Below are positions 37,140-46,776 of a stretch of DNA of 64,000 nucleotides, one piece after another. This stretch comes from Mucilaginibacter rivuli. Lineage in GTDB: Bacteria > Bacteroidota > Bacteroidia > Sphingobacteriales > Sphingobacteriaceae. Position 1 is the first letter of the stretch. Each line of letters starts with the position of its first letter. The position numbers and the translations under genes were made by a program. The stretch covers positions 124,001 through 188,000 of the forward strand of contig NZ_JAHXPQ010000003.1 of the NCBI RefSeq assembly GCF_019391655.1, in the 5' to 3' direction. Under the pieces are notes generated by a model. That model had not been told where the DNA came from and did not search any database. It worked only from the letters and a program-made list of their open reading frames with translations.

Positions 37140-39029
37140 TTATTGAACTATAACTTGTTGATTTTTAGGATATTTTACCTGGTATTTCAACTCAACCTTT
37201 TTATCTTCAGATGGCGCCATCTTTAATGTCCATTGAACCTTGCCATCAGTGTCATTCACCTTACCGCCTGAAACCTCCTGCCGCTCCACCTCTATCGATG
37301 TATTTTGCGATACCGGGATCTGATCCTCAACCAACAAATTAACGGGTTGGTTCTTACGGTTTTTCACTTCGATGACCCAGTCTTTGGTTTCCTTTTTGTT
37401 CGATCCGATGATCTGGCGTTGGGTTAAATTTTTTTGCAAAGTACGGGTAACCACAATATTTTTATCTACACCTAATGACAGGTTAAGCGTATCGCTCGAA
37501 GCGTGGGTATCCAGTAATGATTTACCAATATAAGTACCCTCAAAAAATAAGTTAGCCTCTCCCGAAAGGAAATTGTATTTATTCCAGTCTATAATTTGCG
37601 AGGTAAGGAATACATCTGTATTGAGTTTTGGAGCTACGTAATATTCAAAAGTGGCATTCAGATCATAGTTGCCTATCTCAACCAAATATTGTTTACCATC
37701 GCCTGGGATGGTGTAAGGATTAGATATATTAAATTCAATATTTGTTTGATTTTCTGTTTGCTCAACAATCACGGGAAGCGTAGCATTACCTCTTACCTGA
37801 TACGCTGATGCTTTGTATTCTACCTTGTCATAAGCCACATTTACCCCTGCCATTATACCTTCTGCATTATTCGATCCATATCCAATCACAACTTCATTTA
37901 GTTGATTTTGAGATTGCGACATACCTACGCTAATATTACCCGAATTAACTCTTCGCTCTATTGTTTGATAGCCAACATAATTGAATTGCAAAATTGGACT
38001 GCCTTGGGGCACTTGTATTGAATATTGCCCGTTTGCGTCAGTAGTTGCGCCTATCGAAGTGCCTTTAACTTTTATGGTTGCTCCTATTAACGCCGATCCA
38101 TCTTTATTATCATATAAACGTCCAACAACCTTGGTAACATTTTCAGACTGGCCCTGGTATATCATACCAAAATTGAGATAATATGGATTTAGCTGTGGTT
38201 TACTGCCGCTAACAGTTGGGTTTGCTGTTGATAGGGTTAATTTAACGTTCTTCCATTCTTCACCGCACTTTTGCGAAACATTGGCTTTATAAGCGATATT
38301 GATAGGGCTGTTCACATCCTTAGCCCGCACATCATAGGTTGGGTACCAGCCTGCATTTTTTACAATATAACTCAACGAAAACTTCGTTTGCACTACTATT
38401 TTAGATGATATGGTTACGATGACATCATTGGTGATCTTAGTATCCCCCTTGGTAATATCTGCTATCTGCCTGTCGTATTTTTGTAATTCTTCGTTTAGTA
38501 AAGTAATATCATTACCTACCTGCTGTTCTTTCTTTTTTAACTCGGTTAAGGTTTGGGCCTGAAAATCTAAAGCTGCTTTTAGTTTCAGGATGTCGAGGTT
38601 AGCGTTTTGGCCGGTTACTACCTGGTTCTTGCTCAACATATCTTCCTGTGTGCGGTAAATTGCAAGCGCGCTGTTGTGCAGGTCTATTTTATCTCGCAAA
38701 GTTTTTTGCATTGCCTGCAGTTCCTCTACCTTTTTTTGCTTAACCTGTCTGCCTAAAAAGTTCAATTCATTTTTTACCGACATGATGGTAAAAGCACCAT
38801 CTGCATGTACCTGTATACTTTGGGCATCAATATCAGGCGATAAGCCCTCAAATGTAATTGTGGATTCACCGGTAGTGACATTCACCGTAGCCGTCCGGGT
38901 AACTTGTGCGCCGTTTAAAAACACAATAACCTTTTCAACTTTCGATGCCACTTTCTGGTCGCCGGCAGCTTTTACTGTGGCCGAAAGCATGGGCAGGCAC
39001 AGCATCATTAACATTAGTTTTTTCATCAT
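37140..39029 (-). CDS. DUF4139/MuiA-like protein with inserted carboxypeptidase-regulatory-like segment, between nuoM and nuoN
   Basis: 629 residues. Signal peptide about 1-21. Residues about 25-95 fit the DUF4140 N-terminal part and about 95-195 a long helical coiled coil (KKKVEELQAMQ, LKKKEQQVGNDITLLNEELQKYDRQ). The DUF4139 beta domain runs from about 205 to 625 (NAGWYPTYDVRAKDVNSPI at about 230-248; TENQTNIEFNISNPYTIPGDGK). At about 300-390 it is interrupted by a carboxypeptidase-regulatory-like domain (VVGRLYDNKDGSALIGATIK, VGYQTIERRV) ending in NEVVIGYG, the linker that normally leads into a TonB-receptor plug, but no plug or barrel follows. Function unknown; MuiA affects mucoidy. The gene has a 9-nt gap to nuoM and a 6-nt gap to nuoN, so it is in the operon. 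Confidence 0.88.
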   Translation of the reverse strand: MMKKLMLMMLCLPMLSATVKAAGDQKVASKVEKVIVFLNGAQVTRTATVNVTTGESTITFEGLSPDIDAQSIQVHADGAFTIMSVKNELNFLGRQVKQKKVEELQAMQKTLRDKIDLHNSALAIYRTQEDMLSKNQVVTGQNANLDILKLKAALDFQAQTLTELKKKEQQVGNDITLLNEELQKYDRQIADITKGDTKITNDVIVTISSKIVVQTKFSLSYIVKNAGWYPTYDVRAKDVNSPINIAYKANVSQKCGEEWKNVKLTLSTANPTVSGSKPQLNPYYLNFGMIYQGQSENVTKVVGRLYDNKDGSALIGATIKVKGTSIGATTDANGQYSIQVPQGSPILQFNYVGYQTIERRVNSGNISVGMSQSQNQLNEVVIGYGSNNAEGIMAGVNVAYDKVEYKASAYQVRGNATLPVIVEQTENQTNIEFNISNPYTIPGDGKQYLVEIGNYDLNATFEYYVAPKLNTDVFLTSQIIDWNKYNFLSGEANLFFEGTYIGKSLLDTHASSDTLNLSLGVDKNIVVTRTLQKNLTQRQIIGSNKKETKDWVIEVKNRKNQPVNLLVEDQIPVSQNTSIEVERQEVSGGKVNDTDGKVQWTLKMAPSEDKKVELKYQVKYPKNQQVIVQ

Positions 39030-39038
39030 TAATTTAAT

Positions 39039-40640
39039 TTACTTGTGAATAAATTGAACAAATGCCAAAACCGAATCGTTGATCTTGACAAACACTAATG
39101 ATGGCATGATGCCTAAAGTCAATGTTAAAAGCGACAATGGCACCAATACCAGCATTTCTCTGCTACTGATGTCAACTAAGGCCAATTTCCATACTTCGCC
39201 GCCTTTTAATTTTGTTTCGCCAAAAAACATGCGTTGCAGGGTCCAGAGGAAGTATCCTGCACTTAATAATATACCCAGGGCACCGCACATACCCATCCAG
39301 GCAGGCAACAATCCGTTAAAATTATGCGAGTTAAAAGCGCCTATCAAACTAAAAGCCTCGGCAATAAACGCCGAAAAGCCAGGTAAGCCTAATGACGCGA
39401 AGAAAGCGATCATGATAAATACCGTGTATTTAGGCATTAAGGTGCCCAATCCGCGGAAGCTGTAAATATCCCTGTCGTGTACACGATAGTAGATTACACC
39501 CACCAGGAAGAACAGCATCGATGATAAAAAGCCGTGGCTCACCATCTGCATCATGGCCCCACTTACACCTTCGGTAGTTTGCGATGCGATGCCCAGCAAC
39601 ACAAAACCCATATGTGATACGGATGAATAAGCGATCAAACGTTTCAAATCGCGCTGGGCAAGGGCATTGAACGCCCCGTATAAAATGGATATCACCCCCA
39701 ATAAACCTATCCAGAATGCATACGAAGTAGCAACTTCGGGAAAGATGCCAAAGCAAATACGTAGCATACCATAGCCCCCTACTTTAAGCAACACGCCTGC
39801 CAGTATAATGGAGATTGGCGTTGGTGATTCCACGTGTGCGTCGGGCAGCCAGGTGTGCAGGGGTACTACGGGTATCTTTATCGCGAAAGCAACAAACAAT
39901 ACCATAAAACCCACGGTACGCGCAGGTAGGCCCAGTAACATATGCTGACCGATGAACCCGAATATCGAATCCTTATCGTAATTGGCCGGGTTCATCATCT
40001 GGATGATGTTAAAGGTATGCGCGCCGGTGGCCGGGTCTTTTACCGAAAAGTACAAGCCTACCATTACCAGCAGCATAAATACCGAACCGAACAGCGTGAA
40101 CAGGAAGAACTTGATAGCGGCATATTCTCGCCTTGCGGCGCCCCATATCCCGATAAGGAAATAAAGCGGCAACAACATTAACTCGTAAAATATATAGAAC
40201 AGGAAAAAATCCAATGAACAGAATACGCCCGTTATGGCCATATCCAATAGCAAAAACAGCGCGAAATACCCTTTATGATTTTTGTTAATTTCCCACGAAG
40301 CCAGCGCCGCTATCACCATTACTACTGATGACATGAGTAGCAGCATAATAGATATGCCATCAATACCTACAAAATAATCTATCTGCATTTTGCCCATACT
40401 GCCCAGGTTAAGGGCTATCCAATGCACTTTTTCGACAAACTGGTACTGGCCCTCGTTAGCAACGCCGGCATAACCCGCACCGTTTTTAAAAGCGATATAA
40501 AGCCATACGCTCAGCCCTAATTGCAGCAAAGTTGCCAACAGGGTAATGTAGCGGTAAATATAGCGTAAGCCCTCCGGCAGCACTAAAATAAGCGCACCGA
40601 ACAGTACGGGCAGAAATATGAGTAGCGATAATATATTCAT
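39039..40640 (-). CDS. nuoM: NADH-quinone oxidoreductase subunit M
   Basis: Antiporter-like proton-pumping subunit. 533 residues, about 14 helices. The helix-5 Glu lies in [17 protein letters not shown], the helix-7/8 Lys region in [31 protein letters not shown], and [11 protein letters not shown] near the middle. The ATG is 1 nt after the nuoL stop, so the two are coupled. Confidence 0.97.
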   Translation of the reverse strand: [533 protein letters not shown]

Positions 40641-40641
40641 T

Positions 40642-42669
40642 TTAAATAAACGTCTTTAAAACGTAAATAACCACAATAACAAGCAACATGGTAAACAGGT
40701 AGTTTTGTACCCTGCCGGTTTGAAAGCCGCGCACAAAGTTACCCGCTTGTTTAATAATTAAAGTAAGCATGGTAATTAAACCATCAATAATGTATTTATC
40801 TGTCCAGACCGTGAGCTTACCAATGGCAACACCTGTATTGGCAAACAAATGTATAGTGCCATCCAATACATTTTTATCCAGCCATTTGGTCAGATCGCCA
40901 ATGCGAAGTATATCTTTAACTATGATACGATGATAGAACCGGTCGATATACCATTCGTTGAAGGAAATCTTAAACAGGAGGCTTGTTGTTTTAAAACTAA
41001 ACTTCTGTTTTACATATATACTATAAGCAAAATACGCTATCGGGATAACCAGCACATTAATGCTTAACAAAACAATGGTATGATAATCTAAGGCACTAAC
41101 GGTATGCACTGCAATTGCAAAACCTCGATATATCCAGCTATGCTCATACTCAAACGGGTTTGTTGAAAACAGCGGGAACAAGCTGCACAGCGCCAAAAAT
41201 ATCATTGGTATTTTAAAAAGCGGGCTACCATCGTGTGCTTCAATATGCCAGGCGGGCATTACAGCTTTTAATCGCGATTTACCTAAAAACACCTTGAATA
41301 ACAGTCGGCTAATGTAAAATATGGTCAGCAAGCTGGTTAATACCCCCATTACCGGTATGATAATGTAAAAGCCGCCTTTATTATCGGCCCACAAAAAGGC
41401 CTGTACTAAAATACCATCCTTTGATAAACAGCCCGACGTGAGTGGAAAACCGATAAGTGCCAGCGAAGCAATGATACAGGTAATAAATGTAACCGGCATA
41501 TACTTGCCAAGGCCACCCATATTATTAATATCCTGCGGATCGATATCCAGGTTATGCTTTTCTTTGAGGTGCTGCATTTCGTGAATAATAACTCCTGCCG
41601 ACAAGAACAACAGACATTTAAAGAAAGCATGTGCCGCCAAATGCAGCAAAGCTGATGAGTAAGCACCTACGCCCATCGCCATCATCATAAAGCCTAATTG
41701 CGATATGGTGGAATAAGCCAAAATACGTTTCAGATCATTTTGCGTAAGCGCGATGGTGGCCGCCATAAATGCTGTAAAGCAGCCGATGATGGTCATCACC
41801 ATCAACACATTGGGGCTAAACAACACATATACCCTTGCCAGTAAAAATATACCGGCCGCAACCATAGTGGCCGCGTGGATGAGAGCAGATACAGAGGTAG
41901 GCCCTTCCATAGCATCGGGCAGCCAGGTATGGAGCGGAAACTGTGCCGATTTGGCAATGGCCCCTATTAAAAAGCATGCCCCCGGTAAGGTGATCCAGTA
42001 ATTATCTGCCGTACCAATAAAGGCCGCTGTGGCATGGTTATCAAATAGTGTAACCAGGTTGAATGTATGAAAATCGGCATATAGCAGCAGGATGCCTGTA
42101 AGTAACGCCACATCGCCTATCCTGTTCATAATAAAAGCTTTTTTATTGGCCAGCACCGCCTTTTCGCGGATGAACCAGAAGCCGATTAACAGATACGATG
42201 CAAAACCCACCAGTTCCCAAAACGCGTACAGCAATACCAGGTTATCTACAATAACCAAAGCAAGCATGGCAAAACAGAAAAAGCTGAGGTAAGCAAAATA
42301 ACGGGTGTACTTATCATCGCCTTTTAAGTATGCAATGGAATACACATGCACCGGCAAAGCAACTGCCGTTACCAGCAATAGCATTAATACCGACAAGTTG
42401 TTGAGCCAAATGCCAACATCAACCTGCATGGTGCCCACCACAAACCAAAGCTGCTGCGCGTGTAAGGCAGGTTGGTTCCATACTTTAGCAAATACCAACA
42501 CCGACAATACCATACTCCCCAAAATAGCAAACGAAGAAAGCCAGCCCGATACCTTACTTTGGCTCTTTACCAAAACCAAATTCAGTAAACTGGCAGCAAG
42601 CGGCAGCAAAACCGCGACTATTGCCAGCTGAATGGTGAGGGTATCGGTATGTGGTAAGGTTGGGTTCAA
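40642..42669 (-). CDS. nuoL: NADH-quinone oxidoreductase subunit L
   Basis: Distal pumping subunit with the long lateral helix. 675 residues. Motifs: [19 protein letters not shown] (helix-5 Glu), [22 protein letters not shown]-like segment [19 protein letters not shown], and [17 protein letters not shown]. The C-terminal part carries the lateral helix and the final anchoring helix ([10 protein letters not shown]). Confidence 0.97.
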   Translation of the reverse strand: [675 protein letters not shown]

Positions 42670-42673
42670 ATTA

Positions 42674-42979
42674 TTAGTCTTTCAATTTATCAACCGCGTT
42701 AGGGTCGATGGTTTTGTATTGTTTGTATACGTTCAGTATAATGGCTAAGGCAACCGCGGCGGCGGCTCCTGCAAGCACTATCGCGAACAGTGCAAAAGTT
42801 TGCCCACCGTTATTCAGTTTATCGTATTTACCAAAGGCTACTAAGTTTAGTATTGCTGCGTTCAATATCAGTTCGATACCTATCAATACCTGTATAGCAT
42901 TACGTTTGGATAGTACGATGAATATCCCGATGCAGAACAAGCCTGCACCTATCAGCAAAAGGTAGGTGAGCATACTCAA
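42674..42979 (-). CDS. nuoK: NADH-quinone oxidoreductase subunit K
   Basis: Small three-helix membrane subunit, 101 residues. Two Glu residues on helices 2 and 3 are conserved in the family; the helix-2 one is visible in VLIGIELILNAAILNL (about 32-47). The start overlaps the nuoJ stop by 4 nt (ATGA). Confidence 0.96.
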   Translation of the reverse strand: MSMLTYLLLIGAGLFCIGIFIVLSKRNAIQVLIGIELILNAAILNLVAFGKYDKLNNGGQTFALFAIVLAGAAAAVALAIILNVYKQYKTIDPNAVDKLKD

Positions 42980-43521
42980 AACTTGTGTTCCTCCTTTCGT
43001 GCCAAATGCGCTGCGCCTATTAGTGCCATCATTAAAAATATCGATACCGCCTCGAAAGGCAATAAATACCTTGTCATTAAACTTATACCAATATTGGGTA
43101 CCATATTATCTGTTGGTGATATTACGTTACCGCTTTGCGCGGATGCCTGTATCCATGCAAGGTTATCGGGTTGTGCTTTAATTATGGCGTTAACCAGTAT
43201 CAGTAAAAACAGTACAGCTACCAATAAGGCAGGCAGCTTTTGCAGCGATATAAACCGCTTGCTACCTTGCTGAAGGTTATTCAATACCTCTTTATTGGTG
43301 AGCATAAACGCGAAGAGCATCAGAACCAAAACACCGCCAACATATATTACTACCTGTGTTATGGCCACAAAATCAGCCAAAGCAAACACATATAGTCCTG
43401 CCAGGGCAAATAAGGTAACAAAGAACATAAATATAGAACGCACCAGGTTTTTACTTGCAGCAACTGTTAGTGCCGATGCCAGCACAACAAAACCTAATAC
43501 AAAAAATACAATTTGTTCCAT
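42976..43521 (-). CDS. nuoJ: NADH-quinone oxidoreductase subunit J
   Basis: Membrane subunit with the pi-bulge helix 3. 181 residues, about five helices. Family words: FFVTLFALAGLYVFALADFVAITQVVIYVGGVLVLMLFAFML at about 35-75 (the helix 2-3 region). It starts 2 nt after the nuoI stop. Confidence 0.96.
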   Translation of the reverse strand: MEQIVFFVLGFVVLASALTVAASKNLVRSIFMFFVTLFALAGLYVFALADFVAITQVVIYVGGVLVLMLFAFMLTNKEVLNNLQQGSKRFISLQKLPALLVAVLFLLILVNAIIKAQPDNLAWIQASAQSGNVISPTDNMVPNIGISLMTRYLLPFEAVSIFLMMALIGAAHLARKEEHKF

Positions 43522-43523
43522 AC

Positions 43524-44114
43524 TTATACGCCTTCGTCTTTCTTTTTCATGGCAGCAAGCTTTGCCGCTTGTTTAGCTGCTTGCGCTTCGTCAAATAATC
43601 TGCGTTTTTCATCAGCTTCTTCAGCGGGCATATGTGCAAATACATAAGTAAGGTCGGCAAGTTCGGGCACGCTTACATCATATTCGTTAGTCATTACAAT
43701 ACATTCTGTAGGGCATACTACCGTGCATAAGCCGCAGTACATGCATTTGGCCATATCAATATCAAAATGTGCGGCATAGAGGCGTTTTACCGTCCCATCG
43801 GATGTTTGGCCGAGGGCCTCCGTGCCTTTTATACTTTCAATGGCAATACAATCAACCGGACAAACTTTGGCGCACAGATCACATACAATGCAATCGTCCA
43901 TCTCCACATCCAACTGGTAGCGGCCAACTTCGGGAACGGGTAATTCCTGCGATGGATATTGTATGGTGTTTGTTCCCTTATCCTGCTGCGCAAAGTAATT
44001 AGCTGATTTTACCGTATCCATTACCCGCCGTTTTTTAGAGGCAAACAGGTGCTGCCACGTAAGGGACATCCCTCCGCTTATGGTTTTTATATTGGATATG
44101 ATATTCTTAAACAT
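43524..44114 (-). CDS. nuoI: NADH-quinone oxidoreductase subunit I
   Basis: Two [4Fe-4S] ferredoxin-like subunit (N6a/N6b). 196 residues. Both CxxCxxCxxxCP sets are complete: Cys75/78/81/85 and Cys124/127/130/134. The C-terminus is Lys/Ala-rich (KQAAKLAAMKKKDEGV), a charged tail absent from most NuoI proteins. It is 8 nt from nuoH. Confidence 0.97.
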   Translation of the reverse strand: MFKNIISNIKTISGGMSLTWQHLFASKKRRVMDTVKSANYFAQQDKGTNTIQYPSQELPVPEVGRYQLDVEMDDCIVCDLCAKVCPVDCIAIESIKGTEALGQTSDGTVKRLYAAHFDIDMAKCMYCGLCTVVCPTECIVMTNEYDVSVPELADLTYVFAHMPAEEADEKRRLFDEAQAAKQAAKLAAMKKKDEGV

Positions 44115-44122
44115 CCTTCAAA

Positions 44123-45193
44123 TTACATTAACAATAAACGCCATACACCCGATATGAGCATGCAAACAAAGGCCAGCGGTGTTAATACCTTCCAGCATAA
44201 ATTCATTAACTGATCGATACGGAAACGCGGCAATGTCCAGCGGATCCACATCTGTACGCCAACCAGTGCCAGTGATTTTAGCGATATCCACAAAATACCC
44301 CATCCCCAGCCTGTAGTCCAATCGGCTAAATGTACAGTACCCATATTAGGTAGCGGGGTATTCCAGGCACCTAAAAACAACACCACGGCCAGCATAGATA
44401 CCAAAAACATCATAGAATATTCCGCTAAAAACACAAAAGCGAAGCGCAAGCCGGTATATTCGGTATGGAAACCCGCCACCAGTTCAGACTCCGCTTCCGG
44501 GATATCAAATGGCGCACGGTTGCACTCGGCAAGTGATGCGATAAAGTATATGATAAAAGCAATGATGAGATGCGGGGCACGGAAAATATTCCAAGAAAGG
44601 ATACCACCGATATGCGTTACATTGGCAAAGCCTAAAAATTTAATGGTTACTGTGGATAACGTACCTTGCTGAAGAGATATCTGCTGCAGATCGAGCGTTT
44701 GGGCTATCATTACTACCGATATAATGGCAAAGCCGGCAGGTATCTCGTAAGATATTACTTGCGCTACAGAACGCATCGCGCCAAGCAATGAGTATTTATT
44801 ATTTGAACCCCAACCTGCCATCATGATGCCCAGGGTTTCTATCGATATGATAGCGAAAACATAGAACAAACCTATATTTAAGCTAACCGGTACCAGCCCC
44901 GGCCCCCAGGGCATTACCGCAAAACCGAGGTAAACGGCTATGAATATAATGAACGGAGCTAATACAAAAAGTACTTTATCGGCCGCGGCGGGAGTTATCA
45001 GCTCCTTTTGCAGCATTTTTAAAATATCTGCAAAGGTTTGCAGCGAGCCAAATTTACCGGTTTCGGTGGGGCCAAGCCTGTCTTGTATAAAGGCAGAAAC
45101 CTTGCGCTCGGCATATACCCCAAACAAGGCAAACAACGCCGCGAATGCAAAAAGGCCAAGGGCAACCGCTATATATATCAGGTAAAAATTCAA
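44123..45193 (-). CDS. nuoH: NADH-quinone oxidoreductase subunit H
   Basis: Membrane subunit lining the quinone chamber, 356 residues, eight helices. Family words: [22 protein letters not shown] (about 27-47) and [27 protein letters not shown] (about 222-248), the latter with the conserved Glu cluster. The start is a TTG (45191-45193; [11 protein letters not shown]); no upstream ATG is available. First gene of the membrane-arm operon; -7 box at 45213-45220. Confidence 0.96.
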   Translation of the reverse strand: MNFYLIYIAVALGLFAFAALFALFGVYAERKVSAFIQDRLGPTETGKFGSLQTFADILKMLQKELITPAAADKVLFVLAPFIIFIAVYLGFAVMPWGPGLVPVSLNIGLFYVFAIISIETLGIMMAGWGSNNKYSLLGAMRSVAQVISYEIPAGFAIISVVMIAQTLDLQQISLQQGTLSTVTIKFLGFANVTHIGGILSWNIFRAPHLIIAFIIYFIASLAECNRAPFDIPEAESELVAGFHTEYTGLRFAFVFLAEYSMMFLVSMLAVVLFLGAWNTPLPNMGTVHLADWTTGWGWGILWISLKSLALVGVQMWIRWTLPRFRIDQLMNLCWKVLTPLAFVCMLISGVWRLLLM

Positions 45194-45212
45194 CTCAAAT
45201 TTGCTTTGGCTG

Positions 45213-45220
45213 CAAACTTA
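45213..45220 (-). promoter_or_regulatory. -7 box of the nuoH-N operon
   Basis: TAAGTTTG matches TAnnTTTG exactly and is 19 nt upstream of the nuoH start. No TTG at -33. It equals the nuoA box in sequence and distance. Confidence 0.6.
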
Positions 45221-45275
45221 GCTAATTGTGAGAAATTAATGCTGAATTAATATCCACATAATAGGTAGTCTTTTA

Positions 45276-46106
45276 CTATTTGAGGTGTAAAAACGAAGAT
45301 TTTACCGGTTCCGTGAAAAAAGATGTGGCTAAATTGTCGAAATCTGTCGTATCATCGCTGGTGGTAAAAAATCGCTTCTCCCCTGTTTTGCTTAGTTTGC
45401 TTTCCATTTCGGGATGGCGCTGCAGGTAATTGACCAGGCTTTGGGCTACAATATCGCCCTGTGCTACTACCCTGATATGGGCGGGCAGGTAAGCCTCTAT
45501 CTTTTTTTGCAATAAGGGATAATGTGTACAGGCCAGTAAAATAGTATCAATATCTGCAGATTGCTCCAATAACTGATCGAGGTATTTTTTCACGAAGTAA
45601 TCAGAGCCCGGCTTATCGTGTTCTGCATTTTCTATCAGCGGCACCCAAAGCGGACAGCTTTGCTGGTGAACGGTAACATCCGGAAAGAAATTTGCGATCT
45701 CCAATAAATAAGAACCCGATTGTACTGTTCCTTTGGTGCCTAATACACCAATGTGTTTTGTTTGTGTATAATTGCCTATTACTTCGGCAGTTGGCCTGAT
45801 AACACCTAATACTCGCTTTGTGGGATCAACCGTTTTCAGGTCTTGCTGTTGTATGGTACGCAGCGCCTTTGCCGATGCGGTATTGCAGGCCAGTACTACC
45901 AAAGGGCATCCCATAGCAAATAACTCCTGCACACACTCCCAGGTATACTGGTGTATGGTATTGAATGAACGGTTGCCATAAGGCGCACGCGCGTTATCTC
46001 CCAAATAAACATAATCATACTGAGGTAAAAGGTTAGCTATCGATCTGAAAACCGTTAAGCCACCAATACCCGAATCAAAAATGCCTATAGGTTGTTTATT
46101 TACCAT
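45276..46106 (-). CDS. murI: glutamate racemase
   Basis: Cofactor-independent racemase that makes D-glutamate for peptidoglycan. 276 residues. GIFDSGIGGLTV (8-19) carries the conserved Asp-Ser. The two catalytic cysteines are Cys74 (VLACNTASA) and Cys193 (LACTHYPLL). Downstream of the bamA-ompH block on the same strand, but behind a terminator; its -7 box overlaps that terminator. Confidence 0.96.
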   Translation of the reverse strand: MVNKQPIGIFDSGIGGLTVFRSIANLLPQYDYVYLGDNARAPYGNRSFNTIHQYTWECVQELFAMGCPLVVLACNTASAKALRTIQQQDLKTVDPTKRVLGVIRPTAEVIGNYTQTKHIGVLGTKGTVQSGSYLLEIANFFPDVTVHQQSCPLWVPLIENAEHDKPGSDYFVKKYLDQLLEQSADIDTILLACTHYPLLQKKIEAYLPAHIRVVAQGDIVAQSLVNYLQRHPEMESKLSKTGEKRFFTTSDDTTDFDNLATSFFTEPVKSSFLHLK

Positions 46107-46112
46107 TTACTA

Positions 46113-46120
46113 CAAATGTA
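46113..46120 (-). promoter_or_regulatory. -7 box of murI abutting the start
   Basis: TACATTTG fits TAnnTTTG and lies only 6 nt from the murI ATG, so the transcript would begin at or within a few nt of the start codon. It uses the T-tract end of the ompH terminator. No good -33 TTG. Confidence 0.45.
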
Positions 46121-46158
46121 AAAAGCGGGACCCAATAAAAAAACCGGGTTCCGCTTTT
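46121..46158 (-). terminator. terminator after OmpH copy 3
   Basis: AAAAGCGGGACCC (46121-46133) pairs with GGGTTCCGCTTTT (46146-46158) with one G-T pair, followed on the minus strand by TTTTTA. Confidence 0.85.
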
Positions 46159-46178
46159 AGTATTATTAATAATGGCGA

Positions 46179-46715
46179 CTATTTTTTAGTGCCGGTACCT
46201 GGTGCTACTATACCTAATTTCAATTTTACCGCGGCTGTGATATTGTCGGCAGCAGGCATAACTATCAATACCTGTGTAGTTGCATCAATAATGTAAGTAT
46301 AGCCTTTTAATTTAGCTACGGCATCAATAGCTAACTTTATTTTTCCGAGCAAGGGCTTTGCTAACTCATTCTGTTTCGCATCACTTTGTTGTTGTGCCTG
46401 GGTGGAATAATCCTGTATCCTTTTTTGCATATCGGTTAATTCACTTTCCGATTGTATGCGTACCGCATCCGTCATTGTGGTACGGGTCTTTTGATAAACA
46501 TCAACCTTTTTTTGGTATTCAGCCTGCATAACCTGCAACCTGTCTACAAAAGTTTTTTGATAAGCTTGCAGGTCTTTAGCAAGTTTTGCCCGTTCAGGCA
46601 TTACGTCTAATATCGCGCTAAAATAAACATATCCTATTTTGGTTTGTGCCTTTGCGACATTTGATATAATAAAAAGGTAGAATACTATAGCTGCAACCTT
46701 AATTGATAATTTCAT
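46179..46715 (-). CDS. OmpH/Skp-family periplasmic chaperone, copy 3
   Basis: 178 residues from the ATG at 46715; the open frame upstream would run into the preceding terminator. Signal peptide about 1-23 (ends VAKAQ), then KIGYVYFSAILDVMPERAKLAKDLQAYQKTF and a long amphipathic helix pair (about 60-120), typical of the Skp tentacle. Skp chaperones unfolded outer-membrane proteins to BamA. Shares most of its sequence plan with copy 2. A hairpin separates the two. Confidence 0.88.
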   Translation of the reverse strand: MKLSIKVAAIVFYLFIISNVAKAQTKIGYVYFSAILDVMPERAKLAKDLQAYQKTFVDRLQVMQAEYQKKVDVYQKTRTTMTDAVRIQSESELTDMQKRIQDYSTQAQQQSDAKQNELAKPLLGKIKLAIDAVAKLKGYTYIIDATTQVLIVMPAADNITAAVKLKLGIVAPGTGTKK

Positions 46716-46744
46716 TTGTTGTTTTTTTGTTGGATTATAAATAA

Positions 46745-46776
46745 AAAACGGAGTCAATAAAAATTGGCTCCGTTTT
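46745..46776 (-). terminator. terminator between OmpH copies 2 and 3
   Basis: AAAACGGAGTCAAT (46745-46758) pairs with ATTGGCTCCGTTTT (46763-46776), one G-T pair, with a T-run on the minus strand. It may cut expression of copy 3 relative to copy 2. Confidence 0.85.
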
